This document shows positions 18,712-26,819 of a stretch of 64,000 bases of DNA, piece by piece. Position numbers and translations under genes: made by a program. The DNA is from Mycobacterium sp. 852002-51971_SCH5477799-a (lineage in GTDB: Bacteria; Actinomycetota; Actinomycetes; Mycobacteriales; Mycobacteriaceae), in NCBI RefSeq assembly GCF_001667145.1, contig NZ_LZIF01000044.1:1-64000 (forward strand), read 5' to 3'. The stretch's first letter is position 1. Each line of letters starts with the position of its first letter. The notes under the pieces were generated by a model. The model ran no database searches. It was not told the origin of the DNA and saw only the letters and a list, made by a program, of their open reading frames with translations.

Positions 18712-19146
18712 CGCAATTCGTGCGGGCATCCTCGGCATCGGAACGGCACTGTATTCCACCTCACACGGGGCAGTGCCTATGCGTGAAATCACTTGCTGGC
18801 GGTGCCGATTCAGGCTGGATGGACCGCACGCTCGCGCGCTGACCGCCCTCAGCGATCTACCAGATAACTGGTAAGCAACTAACAGCCGATAACGGCCCGC
18901 TCCGGTTGACCCGTTCGCGTCCAAATGTGAGCATCGGACCATACGGCAGGGCATGCCCCGCGATTCCGGGCGCCCAAGCGTCGAAAGCCGGCCCCCGACA
19001 GCTCTCCCGATACCGGGCGAGCGCGGTGACCCTGCTGCGTCGGCCGGATGCGGTGATACGTGGGACCTGACGAGAGGGATCTGTATGCACGCCAACCGGT
19101 TTGGACTCCTTGGCACACAGTCGATTTCTACGATGGGCGGGCGAGC
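18712..19146. other. Gene-free stretch upstream of narK3
   Basis: No convincing gene. The H37Rv neighbour aac (aminoglycoside 2'-N-acetyltransferase) is absent. A weak hairpin (GGCACTG 18745-18751 with CAGTGCC 18771-18777) may end the pxpBC transcript. ATAAC-n6-GCAAC at 18864-18879 fits one GlnR half-box. The narK3 frame stays open upstream to GTG 19060, so part of this stretch could be coding. Confidence 0.5.
18864..18879. promoter_or_regulatory. Candidate GlnR half-box upstream of narK3
   Basis: ATAAC followed by six bases and GCAAC matches the gTnAC-n6-GaAAC actinobacterial GlnR unit and its AC-n9-AC core. No second unit is visible at the expected spacing. The site is far (about 270 bp) from the narK3 start, so support is weak. 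Confidence 0.3.
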
Positions 19147-20574
19147 GTGAACGTCATGAAAGGTGGCGAAGATCGGCGGCGCCGCAACCGGCGCATCGCG
19201 GACTGGAATCCGGAAGACACGGCGGCCTGGGAGGCCGGCAACCAGAAGGTCGCCCGGCGCAACCTGCTGTGCACCATTGCCGGTGACCACGTGGCGTTTT
19301 CGATCTGGACCCTGTGGCCCGTGATGGCGCTGTTCATGCCGGGCTCCGTCTACGGCTTCTCCGCCGGCGACAAGCTGTTGCTGGGCGCGGTCGCGACCCT
19401 GGTCGGTGGTTGCGCCCGGATCCCCTACACGTTGGGCATCGCCGCCTTCGGTGGCCGCAACTGGACGACGTTCTCGGCCTTCGTGTTGCTGATCCCGACC
19501 GCCGGCACGATTGTGTTGCTAGCCAATCCCGGTCTGCCCCTGTGGCCGTTCGTGCTGTGCGCGGCCATGACCGGGCTGGGCGGCGGCAATTACGCGGCCT
19601 CGCTGGCCAACGTCAACGCCTTTTACCCGCAGCGGCTCAAGGGCGGCGCGCTGGCCGTCAACGCCGGCGTCGCCAACGTAGGGGTTTCGGTGATCCAGCT
19701 GGTCGGCCTGCTGGTGCTCGCCACCGCCGGGCACGAGGCGCCGTACTGGGTGTGCGCGGTGTACCTGGTGTTGCTGACCGTCGTCGGCATCGCGGCCGCG
19801 CTGTCCATGGACAATATCCACCACGGCACCCGGCTGAGCACCATGCGCTCGATCCTGTTCGAGCGCGACACCCATGTGATCTCGCTGCTCTACATCGCCA
19901 CCTTCGGCTCCTGGATCGGCTTCTCCTTCGCCTTCGGGCAGGTGATGCAGGTCAACTTCGCGCAAAGCGGGGAAAGCCCGAAACATGCGGCGCTGCACGC
20001 CGCGCAGGTGGCCTTCATCGGTCCTCTGCTGGGTTCGCTGGCGCGCATCTACGGTGGCCGGCTGTCCGACCGCCTCGGCGGCAGCCGCGTCACCCTCGGC
20101 GTGCTGGCCGGCATGACCTTGGGCGCCGGGCTTCTGGTCACCGTCAGCACCCTGGACGATCACCACGCCGAGGCGCACTCCGCCAGCATGATCGGCTACC
20201 TCACCGGCTTCATGGTGCTGTTCATCCTGTCCGGCATGGGCAACGGCTCGGTCTTCAAGCTGATTCCCTCGGTCTATGAGGCGCGCAGTCGGTCGCTGGA
20301 CACGAGCGAGGACGAGCGACGTCATTGGGCCCGCGCCATGTCGGGATCGCTGATCGGCATCTGTTCGGCCGTCGGGGCGTTCGGCGGCGTGGGAATCAAC
20401 CTGGCGCTGCGCCAGTCCTATCTGAGCACCGGCACGGAAACGTCTGCCTACTGGGTGTTTCTGACCTCGTACATCGTGGCGGCGATCATGACCTGGACAG
20501 TCTACGTGCGCCGGCCCGCGTCGGCCCCGGGCTTGTCCGGGTCGGCGCCGCAAACCGAGGCCGCCCGCGTGTGA
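19147..20574 (+). CDS. narK3: Nitrate/nitrite MFS transporter NarK3-like
   Basis: A 475-residue transporter from GTG 19147. It has about 12 hydrophobic segments and both nitrate signatures: LGGGNYAASLANVNAFYP near residue 145 and GAFGGVGINLALRQ near 420. The IADWNPEDTAAWEAGNQ preface parallels that of narU. A longer version from GTG 19060 and a shorter one from ATG 19156 are possible; none has a strong ribosome site. NnaR follows on the same strand, so transport and regulation are coupled. Position matches Rv0261c. Confidence 0.88.
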   Translation: MNVMKGGEDRRRRNRRIADWNPEDTAAWEAGNQKVARRNLLCTIAGDHVAFSIWTLWPVMALFMPGSVYGFSAGDKLLLGAVATLVGGCARIPYTLGIAAFGGRNWTTFSAFVLLIPTAGTIVLLANPGLPLWPFVLCAAMTGLGGGNYAASLANVNAFYPQRLKGGALAVNAGVANVGVSVIQLVGLLVLATAGHEAPYWVCAVYLVLLTVVGIAAALSMDNIHHGTRLSTMRSILFERDTHVISLLYIATFGSWIGFSFAFGQVMQVNFAQSGESPKHAALHAAQVAFIGPLLGSLARIYGGRLSDRLGGSRVTLGVLAGMTLGAGLLVTVSTLDDHHAEAHSASMIGYLTGFMVLFILSGMGNGSVFKLIPSVYEARSRSLDTSEDERRHWARAMSGSLIGICSAVGAFGGVGINLALRQSYLSTGTETSAYWVFLTSYIVAAIMTWTVYVRRPASAPGLSGSAPQTEAARV

Positions 20575-20594
20575 GCGGACTCGCAACGCGGGCA

Positions 20595-21815
20595 ATGCCG
20601 CAGCAATTGACCGGTAACGCAACCGAAACGTCGCAGGCATACACAGTTCATATGGCCCCTCCACTGGCCCCACCAGACTCCGCGCCGCTGACCGGCTACC
20701 GGATCGCCGTCACGTCGGCGAACCGCGCCGAGGAGCTGTGCGCGCTGCTGCGCCGCAACGGCGCGGAGGTTTCCAGCGCCGCGGCCATCAACATCATCGC
20801 GCTGCCCGAAGACGCCGACTTGCAGAGCCACACCGAAGCCGTGATCGCCGAACCACCCGATATCTTGGTGGCGCACACCGGTATAGGCTTCCGCGGCTGG
20901 GTCGCCGCGGCCGACGGCTGGGGGCTGGCAACCCAACTGCTGGCGTCGCTTGCCAAATCGCGGATCGTGGCCCGGGGCCCAAAGGCGACCGGCGCGTTGC
21001 GCGCCGCCGGGCTGCACGAGGAGTGGTCACCGAAATCCGAGTCGTCGCGCGAAGTCCTGCGGTATCTCCTCGAGTCGGACGTCGCCGGTAAGCGCATCGC
21101 CGTCCAGCTGCACGGCGCGGCCGACGGATGGGATCCGTTCCCGGAGTTCATCAATGGATTGCGAGCGGCGGGCGCGCAGGCGGTGCCCATCCACGTATAC
21201 CGCTGGAAGCCGACGCCGTCCGGCGGCGACTTCGACCAACTGGTCGCCTCGGTCGCGCGCCGGCAGTTCGATGCGGTGACCTTCACCTCGGCACCAGCCG
21301 GTGCCGCGCTGCTGGAACGCAGCCGCGACTTGGGCATCGAAGATCAACTGCTGCAAGCGCTTCGCAGCGATGTGCACGCGATGTGCGTAGGCCCGGTCAC
21401 CGCGCAGCCGTTGATCCGCGCGGGAATTCCGACGTCGTCGCCCGAACGAATGCGGTTGGGCGCGTTGGCCCGCCACATCGCCCAGGAGCTCCCGCCCCTG
21501 CGGTCGTGCGCCATCCGCGCGGCCGGGCACGACATCGAGATCCGCGGAACCTGCGTGCTGGTTGACGGCTCGGTGCAGTCGCTGTCGGGATCGAGCATGG
21601 CGACCCTGCGCGCGCTGGCGCAACGTCCCGGCGATGTCGTCGCGCGCAACGACTTGCTACGCGTACTTCCCGGCAACAGCAACGACCCGCACGCCGTCGA
21701 TACCGCAGTGCTGCGGTTGCGAACGGCGCTGGGCGACAAGAACATCATCGCGACGGTGGTCAAGCGCGGTTACCGACTCGCGATCGAGCATCCGGGAGAG
21801 TCCTCATGGCCTTGA
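20595..21815 (+). CDS. nnaR: HemD-OmpR fusion regulator NnaR
   Basis: A 406-residue two-domain protein. Residues about 30-290 form a uroporphyrinogen-III-synthase-like module (TGYRIAVTSANRAEEL, VAHTGIGFRGW, FDAVTFTSAPAGAALLE). The last 100 residues form an OmpR-type winged helix ending in TAVLRLRTALGDKNIIATVVKRGYRL. Such fusions in mycobacteria (Rv0260c, M. smegmatis NnaR) activate nitrite-reduction genes together with GlnR. ATG 20595 is 20 bp after the narK3 stop; ATG 20652 is an alternative. The stop overlaps the chelatase start by 10 bp. The HemD part probably senses rather than synthesises. Confidence 0.88.
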   Translation: MPQQLTGNATETSQAYTVHMAPPLAPPDSAPLTGYRIAVTSANRAEELCALLRRNGAEVSSAAAINIIALPEDADLQSHTEAVIAEPPDILVAHTGIGFRGWVAAADGWGLATQLLASLAKSRIVARGPKATGALRAAGLHEEWSPKSESSREVLRYLLESDVAGKRIAVQLHGAADGWDPFPEFINGLRAAGAQAVPIHVYRWKPTPSGGDFDQLVASVARRQFDAVTFTSAPAGAALLERSRDLGIEDQLLQALRSDVHAMCVGPVTAQPLIRAGIPTSSPERMRLGALARHIAQELPPLRSCAIRAAGHDIEIRGTCVLVDGSVQSLSGSSMATLRALAQRPGDVVARNDLLRVLPGNSNDPHAVDTAVLRLRTALGDKNIIATVVKRGYRLAIEHPGESSWP

Positions 21816-22579
21816 TCCTGGTAGCCCACGGCACCCGCAGGCCGGATGGGGTGGCGATGATCGAAGACCTTGCGGCACAGGTGAGTACGCTCGTCCGCAG
21901 CGCGGTGGACGTTGCCTTTGTGGACGTGGTGGGCCCTACTCCCAGCGAAGTGCTGGCATCCGTGAAGGCCGCCGAACGCCCCGCGATCGTGGTGCCGGCC
22001 TTCCTGGCGCGCGGATACCACGTGCGGGCCGACCTTCCCTCACACGTCGAGGTCAGTGGACACCCGAACGTGATCGTCACCCCCGCGTTGGGTCCGAGCG
22101 GTCAGATTGCGCGGATCGTCGGCGATCAGCTGGCCAAATGCGGTTGGCGGCCGGGTGATTTGGTGATCCTGGCCGCAGCGGGAACATCGGACGACAAAGC
22201 CCGCGCCGACCTGCACACCACCGCGACGCTGCTGTCGGCGCTCACCGGATCCCGGGTGAGCCTGGCGTTCGCGGCCACCGGTGATCCGCCGGTGCCCGAG
22301 GCCGTAGATCGGGCACGGGTCCGGGCGCGCCGCACCGGCGGACGTGTCGTGGTCGCCTCATATCTACTGGCCGACGGCCTGTTCCAACAACGGCTGCACG
22401 GCTGCGGTGCCGACCTGGTCAGCGAGCCGCTGGGCACCCATCCCGGGCTGGCGCGCCTGGTCGCGAACCGATTTCGCCGGGCCCTGCCGCCGGTCCTCGC
22501 CGCCACCGCCCGGCACGCGTCGCGCCGTTCGAGCCCGCATCAGCCGGGCCACGGCCGCTCGGCACTTTCGGCCTCCTAG
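21806..22579 (+). CDS. Sirohydrochlorin chelatase (CbiX/SirB-like)
   Basis: A 257-residue protein with two CbiX-like halves. The first half has both expected catalytic His residues, His8 in VAHGTRRPD and His72 in ARGYHVRADLP. The second half includes VVVASYLLADGLF. Such enzymes insert Fe2+ or Co2+ into sirohydrochlorin. Its translational overlap with nnaR and closeness to nirB argue for siroheme supply to nitrite reductase. The counterpart Rv0259c has been described as a chelatase. The Arg/Ser-rich tail after about residue 230 looks unstructured. Confidence 0.85.
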   Translation: MALILVAHGTRRPDGVAMIEDLAAQVSTLVRSAVDVAFVDVVGPTPSEVLASVKAAERPAIVVPAFLARGYHVRADLPSHVEVSGHPNVIVTPALGPSGQIARIVGDQLAKCGWRPGDLVILAAAGTSDDKARADLHTTATLLSALTGSRVSLAFAATGDPPVPEAVDRARVRARRTGGRVVVASYLLADGLFQQRLHGCGADLVSEPLGTHPGLARLVANRFRRALPPVLAATARHASRRSSPHQPGHGRSALSAS

Positions 22580-22658
22580 CGGGAAATCGCCTGCCGTCGA
22601 GGCGCGCCGGTGCCCGTCGTTCCTTGATCTTTGGTCGCAGACGGGCGATCCTGGCACC

Positions 22659-23111
22659 ATGCCCCGTCGCGAAGAGCAGTCGCATGGGATCCTCGACCCG
22701 GTCGCCAAGATGCTGCGGTTGCCTTTCGGCACACCGGAATTCATCGACCGGATCGTCACCGGCGGGGCCAACCAGGTGGGCCGGCGCACCCTGCGCATGC
22801 TGATCACGACGTGGGACGCCGCCGGCGGCGGCCCGTTTGCGGCCAGTGCCGTCGCGTCGACGGGCATGGCGAAGACCGCCGAGATAGTGCAGGGCATGTT
22901 CATCGGCCCCGTCTTCGGCCCATTGCTGAAGGTTCTGGGCGCCGACAAGGCGGCCCTGCGGGCCTCGTTGTGCGCCTCGCAGTTGGTGGGCCTGGGGATC
23001 ATGCGCTACGGCATCCGATCCGAGCCGCTGCACTCCATGCCGGTGGACGCTCTCGTCGACGCGATCGGGCCGACGATGCAACGCTACCTTGTCGGCGACA
23101 TCACCCGCTGA
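22659..23111 (+). CDS. TetR-like C-terminal domain protein lacking an HTH (Rv0258c-like)
   Basis: A 150-residue all-helical protein. DPVAKMLRLPFGTPEFIDRIV, then GPLLKVLGADKAALRASLCASQLVGLGIMRYG and DALVDAIGPTMQRYL match the ligand/dimer domain of TetR regulators. No HTH precedes it: the frame upstream of ATG 22659 is read-through of the chelatase gene. It may bind a TetR partner or a ligand without DNA contact, or be a decayed regulator. Similar length in H37Rv argues it is stable. It follows the chelatase by 79 bp. Confidence 0.7.
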   Translation: MPRREEQSHGILDPVAKMLRLPFGTPEFIDRIVTGGANQVGRRTLRMLITTWDAAGGGPFAASAVASTGMAKTAEIVQGMFIGPVFGPLLKVLGADKAALRASLCASQLVGLGIMRYGIRSEPLHSMPVDALVDAIGPTMQRYLVGDITR

Positions 23112-23125
23112 ACCGGCGGTCGGGC

Positions 23126-23494
23126 TCAGGCGGCCCGCGGCTGGTAGTCGCGCGCGACCTGAACGTAGCCGTCCTCGGTGATCCGCACCGGGTACACCGG
23201 CACCGAAACGGTCGGATCATCCAGGCAGGAACCGTCTTCGAGCGAGAACGCCTGCTTCAAGATGGGCGACTGAACCGTGACGCAGCCGTCGCGGTCACCC
23301 ACGATTCCGCGGGAAAGCACCGCGGCCCCGGAGAACGGGTCGACGTTGCCCACCGCGTACACCGAGCCGTCGTCGAGCCGGAACAACGCCGCCTGGGAAC
23401 CGTCATCGAGCAGCACGCCGACGCCGCGGCCCGGGATGAGGTGCTCGTACGCGCACGCGCTGGTCCACACCGCAATGTCGTTGAGAAGTGTCAT
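23126..23494 (-). CDS. nirD: Assimilatory nitrite reductase small subunit NirD
   Basis: The 122-residue product is a NirD-type Rieske-like fold without the cluster-binding Cys/His pairs: VGVLLDDGSQAALFRLDDGSVYAV then QSPILKQAFSLEDGSCLDD. It assembles with NirB to reduce nitrite to ammonium with NADH in the cytoplasm. ATG 23494 follows GAGGAA; the frame is open to 23572 inside the nirB end. The gap to the nirB stop is 10 bp, so the two are translated from one message. Confidence 0.93.
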   Translation of the reverse strand: MTLLNDIAVWTSACAYEHLIPGRGVGVLLDDGSQAALFRLDDGSVYAVGNVDPFSGAAVLSRGIVGDRDGCVTVQSPILKQAFSLEDGSCLDDPTVSVPVYPVRITEDGYVQVARDYQPRAA

Positions 23495-23504
23495 GATCGG
23501 TTCC

Positions 23505-26084
23505 TCATTCCTCCGTTGTCGCTTCACGGACCCGCGGCATGCCAATGGACACAGGGATTTTGCGACCGGCATGCTCGGTGAACGTCACGGTTGAGTCGAC
23601 GGCGTCCGGGGCGTTGACGAACGACACGAACCGCGACAGCTTGTCCGGGTCGTCCAGCACGCCCTTCCATTCGCACTTGTAGTTCTGCACATGCCGCTCC
23701 ATTGCGGCCTCGAATTCCCCGGCCAGGCCGAGCGAGTCGTCGCACACGACCTCGCGCACGTGGTCGAGCCCGCCGTCGAGCGAGTCGACCCACGGCGCCG
23801 TGCGTTGCAGCCGATCGGCCGTCCGGATGTAGTACATGACGAACCGGTCGACGTAGCGGACCAGCGTTTCGGTGTCCAGATCGCTGGCCAACAGCTGCGC
23901 GTGCTTGGGCGTCATGCCGCCGTTGCCGCCGACGTACAGGTTCCAACCCTTTTCGGTGGCGATGACGCCGACGTCCTTGGACCGGGCTTCGGCACACTCC
24001 CGCGCGCAACCCGAGACGCCCATCTTGATCTTGTGCGGTGCCCGCAAGCCGCGGTAGCGCAGTTCCAAATCGATGGCCAGCTGCACCGAATCCTGCTGCC
24101 CGTAGCGGCACCAGTCGGTGCCCACGCAGCTCTTCACCGTGCGCAGCGCCTTGCCGTACGCGTGGCCGGATTCCATGCCGCCGTCGACCAGGCGCTTCCA
24201 GATCTCCGGAAGTTGGTCCACCCGGGCGCCGAACATGTCGATCCGCTGGCCGCCGGTGATCTTGGTGTAGAGCCCGAAGTCCTGGGCGATCTGGCCGATC
24301 AGGATCAGGTGCTCTGGCTTGATGTCCCCTCCGGGGACCCGGGGCACTACCGAGTAGCTGCCGTTCTTCTGAATGTTGGCCAGGAAGTGGTCGTTGGAAT
24401 CCTGCAGCGAGGCCTGCTCGCCTTCGAGGATGTGATCCGACCCGGTGGAGGCCAGGATCGAGGCGACCACGGGTTTGCAGATGTCGCAACCCTTTCCGCG
24501 GCCAAAGCGCTCCAGCAGCCCGGAGAAGGTGCGGAGCTCGGTGGCGGAGATGATCTCGAAAAGCTCCGCCCGCGATTGGCTGAAGTGCTCGCAGAGCGCC
24601 TTGGACTGTTCCACGCCCTCGGCTTCCAGCAGCTGCTTGAGCAGCGGCACGCACGACCCACACGAGGTGCCGGCCGAGGTGCACGCCTTGAGCGCGGGGA
24701 CATCGGCGCAGCCGTCGGCGATCGCACACTTCAGATCGCCCTTGGTGACGTTGTTGCACGAGCAGATCTGCGCCGAATCCGGCAGCGCCCCAACGCCCAA
24801 CGCGGTACCGCTGCCGGAGGATGCCGGCGCGATCAGCGCCAGCGGGTCGCCGGGCAGCTCGCTGCCGACCATGGGCCGCAGCACCCCGTAGGACGAGGCG
24901 TCGCCGACCAGCACACCGCCGAGCAGCGTCTTGGCGTCGTCGGAGAGCACGAGCTTGGCGTAGGTGCGGTTGACCGCATCGTTGATGGCGACCTCGAGAC
25001 AGTTCTCGGTCGTCCCCATCGCGTCGCCGAAGCTGGCCACGTCGACGCCGAGCAGTTTGAGCTTCGTGGACAGGTCCGCCTCGCCGAACTCCGCGACGCC
25101 GTCCAGCAGCCGATCGGCCACCACCTCGGCGGAGGTGTAACCCGGACCAACCAGGCCGTAGCAGCGACCGCCGATCGCGGCGACCTCACCGATGGCGTAG
25201 ATGTCGGGATCGCTTGTCTGGCAAGCCACGTCGGTGAGCACCCCGCCACGCTCGGCGCGGGTCAGTCCGGCCGCGGTCGCCAGCTCGTCGCGCGGCCGGA
25301 TGCCGGCGGCGAAGATCACCAGACCGGCGTCGATGACCTGGCCGTCGGTCAGGCTCACCCGCACCGAGGTGGTGCCGTCCGAATGCTCGACCGCCTCGAT
25401 CGATTCGGTTCCAGTGCCGACGTGCACCGAGATGCCGAGCTCGCCGATCATTCTGGCCAGCAGCCCACCGCCGGCCTCGTCGATCTGCTGGGCCATCAGC
25501 CGCGGCATCATCTCGATGACGTGGGTCTGCAACCCGAACTGGCGCAGCGCATTAGCGGCTTCCAGGCCGAGCAGGCCGCCGCCGATCACGACACCCGCGG
25601 TGGCGTGCGAGGTTTCGGCCGTGCGCTGGGCGTCGGCGCGGATCGCGTCGAGGTCGTCAAGCGTGCGGTACACGTGGCATGCGGGCAGATCGTGGCCCGG
25701 CACCGGCGGCACGAAGGCGTACGAGCCGGTCGCCAGGACCAACGTGTCGTAGCCGTGTCGCTGACCGTCCGCCGTCACCACCGTCTTTGCGGCGCGGTCT
25801 ATTTCGGTGACGCGTTCGTTGAGCACCAGCCGGACCAGCTCGTCACCCTCGTATTCGTTGCCGGGCAACGCCAATAGCTTGCGATCCCAGCTTTCGGTGT
25901 AGGAGGTCAGGCCCACGCGGTCGTAGGCCGCGTCGGTCTCCTCGGCGAAAACCGTGACACGCCAGAGTCCCTCGGTGTCACGGGCGCGGAGCGCCTCGAC
26001 GAATCGGTGACCCACCATGCCATGTCCGACTACGATGATGTGACGGCGCGCACAGCTGGCGCCCGAAATCCCGTCTGCAGACAT
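23505..26084 (-). CDS. nirB: Assimilatory nitrite reductase [NAD(P)H] large subunit NirB
   Basis: An 859-residue multidomain enzyme. It has FAD/NAD domains with VVGHGMVGHRF near residue 18 and GVVIGGGLLGLEAANAL near 160. Next is a BFD-type [2Fe-2S] region (CSCNNVTKGDLKCAI with CTSAGTSCGSC, about 445-485) and a second BFD-like repeat ending GKGCDICKP. Last is the sulfite/nitrite reductase half, with [4Fe-4S]-siroheme ligands CVGTDWC and SGCAREC. It reduces nitrite to ammonium. The AC-n9-AC array 45-71 bp upstream suggests GlnR control, and NnaR is nearby. Position matches Rv0252. Confidence 0.95.
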   Translation of the reverse strand: MSADGISGASCARRHIIVVGHGMVGHRFVEALRARDTEGLWRVTVFAEETDAAYDRVGLTSYTESWDRKLLALPGNEYEGDELVRLVLNERVTEIDRAAKTVVTADGQRHGYDTLVLATGSYAFVPPVPGHDLPACHVYRTLDDLDAIRADAQRTAETSHATAGVVIGGGLLGLEAANALRQFGLQTHVIEMMPRLMAQQIDEAGGGLLARMIGELGISVHVGTGTESIEAVEHSDGTTSVRVSLTDGQVIDAGLVIFAAGIRPRDELATAAGLTRAERGGVLTDVACQTSDPDIYAIGEVAAIGGRCYGLVGPGYTSAEVVADRLLDGVAEFGEADLSTKLKLLGVDVASFGDAMGTTENCLEVAINDAVNRTYAKLVLSDDAKTLLGGVLVGDASSYGVLRPMVGSELPGDPLALIAPASSGSGTALGVGALPDSAQICSCNNVTKGDLKCAIADGCADVPALKACTSAGTSCGSCVPLLKQLLEAEGVEQSKALCEHFSQSRAELFEIISATELRTFSGLLERFGRGKGCDICKPVVASILASTGSDHILEGEQASLQDSNDHFLANIQKNGSYSVVPRVPGGDIKPEHLILIGQIAQDFGLYTKITGGQRIDMFGARVDQLPEIWKRLVDGGMESGHAYGKALRTVKSCVGTDWCRYGQQDSVQLAIDLELRYRGLRAPHKIKMGVSGCARECAEARSKDVGVIATEKGWNLYVGGNGGMTPKHAQLLASDLDTETLVRYVDRFVMYYIRTADRLQRTAPWVDSLDGGLDHVREVVCDDSLGLAGEFEAAMERHVQNYKCEWKGVLDDPDKLSRFVSFVNAPDAVDSTVTFTEHAGRKIPVSIGMPRVREATTEE

Positions 26085-26128
26085 GGCTTTGAGAGTAACG
26101 GCCAGAAATTACGTTCTTTTCGCGCAAT

Positions 26129-26155
26129 GTGACGGTCCTATGACGAGGATCTCAC
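26129..26155. promoter_or_regulatory. GlnR-type AC-n9-AC array upstream of nirBD
   Basis: GTGAC (26129-26133), ATGAC (26140-26144) and CTCAC (26151-26155) repeat with an exact 11-bp period, giving AC-n9-AC-n9-AC. This fits three of the four sites in the actinobacterial GlnR consensus. It lies 45-71 bp before the nirB start. GlnR control of nirBD is established in mycobacteria; binding here is inferred. Confidence 0.6.
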
Positions 26156-26207
26156 AACTCACAGGAAGGCCTGTGATTGATCGTTCGCTGCCGGCGAACG
26201 ACAAGGT

Positions 26208-26234
26208 GGAACTTTAGCGGGGTCGACTCATGTT
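26208..26234 (+). promoter_or_regulatory. Possible SigE/SigH-type promoter of hsp20
   Basis: GGAAC (26208-26212) and GTT (26232-26234) are separated by 19 bp, close to the mycobacterial SigH/SigE consensus GGAAC-n16-20-GTT. It lies about 78 bp before the hsp20 ATG. An inverted repeat, CGTTCGC 26182-26188 with GCGAACG 26194-26200, sits just upstream. In H37Rv the homologous gene is known to be under SigE/SigH stress control; here it is inferred. Confidence 0.4.
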
Positions 26235-26311
26235 TGCCCTAGTAGCCGGTCGCGCAGGCACCGGTCACAGGAATCTCACAATCAAGCTCAAGGAATTAGA
26301 AGGGAAGCGCC

Positions 26312-26752
26312 ATGAGTAGCCTCGCATTGTGGTCGCGGCCGGCCTGGGACACCGACCGGTGGTTGCGCGACTTTTTCGGACCCGCCGCCGCGGCGGATTG
26401 GAACAGGGCGGCGACCAGCGGTTTCAAGCCCGCCGCCGAGATCGTCAAGGACGGCGACGACGCGATAGTACGGGTCGAACTCCCAGGCGTTGACGTCGAC
26501 CAGGATGTCAACGTGGAGGTCGATCGCGGCCGGTTGGTCATTCACGGCGAGCACCGCGATCAGCGTTCGGAAGAGAAGGAAGGCCGCACGCTGCGCGAGA
26601 TCCGGTACGGATCGTTCCGCCGCTCCTTCCAGCTGCCCGGCCACGTCACCGGCGACGCCATCACGGCGACCTACGACGCCGGTGTGCTGACGGTGCGGGT
26701 GGCCGGTGCGTACGCCGACAACCAGGCGCAGCGCATCGAGATCACCAAATAG
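26312..26752 (+). CDS. hsp: Small heat-shock protein Hsp20/Acr2 (Rv0251c)
   Basis: A 146-residue alpha-crystallin-type chaperone. The N-terminal arm LALWSRPAWDTDRWLRDFFGP is followed by the crystallin domain (about 40-130) with VRVELPGVDVDQDV, REIRYGSFRRSFQLP and the conserved YDAGVLTVRV. It holds unfolded proteins under heat or oxidative stress. ATG 26312 follows GAAGGGAA. Compared with the remembered H37Rv sequence it lacks short insertions in the arm and mid-domain. Divergent from nirB with a shared 227-bp control region, and followed by a strong hairpin. Confidence 0.92.
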   Translation: MSSLALWSRPAWDTDRWLRDFFGPAAAADWNRAATSGFKPAAEIVKDGDDAIVRVELPGVDVDQDVNVEVDRGRLVIHGEHRDQRSEEKEGRTLREIRYGSFRRSFQLPGHVTGDAITATYDAGVLTVRVAGAYADNQAQRIEITK

Positions 26753-26779
26753 TCTCCGGTCAGTCCGGAGCAACAGCCG

Positions 26780-26812
26780 AATCCGGCGGAGTCGCAACGG
26801 CTCCGCCGGATT
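26780..26812. terminator. Terminator hairpin between hsp20 and the PEP-mutase-like gene
   Basis: AATCCGGCGGAG (26780-26791) pairs perfectly with CTCCGCCGGATT (26801-26812) around a nine-base loop. It lies between convergent stops. A smaller hairpin (CTCCGG/CCGGAG) precedes it. Confidence 0.8.
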
Positions 26813-26819
26813 AGGCGCG

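Noticed and set aside
18686..18874. 62-codon frame between pxpC and narK3
   Set aside because: It begins inside pxpC, has no ribosome site and a non-descript sequence.
20325..20594. Long 5' extension of the nnaR frame
   Set aside because: It lies inside narK3 and reads as out-of-frame sequence; the ATG at 20595 gives the remembered NnaR N-terminus.
23691..25877. 728-codon open frame antisense to nirB
   Set aside because: Fully inside nirB, Arg/Gln/Val-rich product, no recognisable domain or ribosome site.
26085..26128. GTAA/TTAC inverted pair just upstream of nirB as a second GlnR box
   Set aside because: The spacing does not fit AC-n9-AC and it sits too close to the start; the array at 26129-26155 fits far better.
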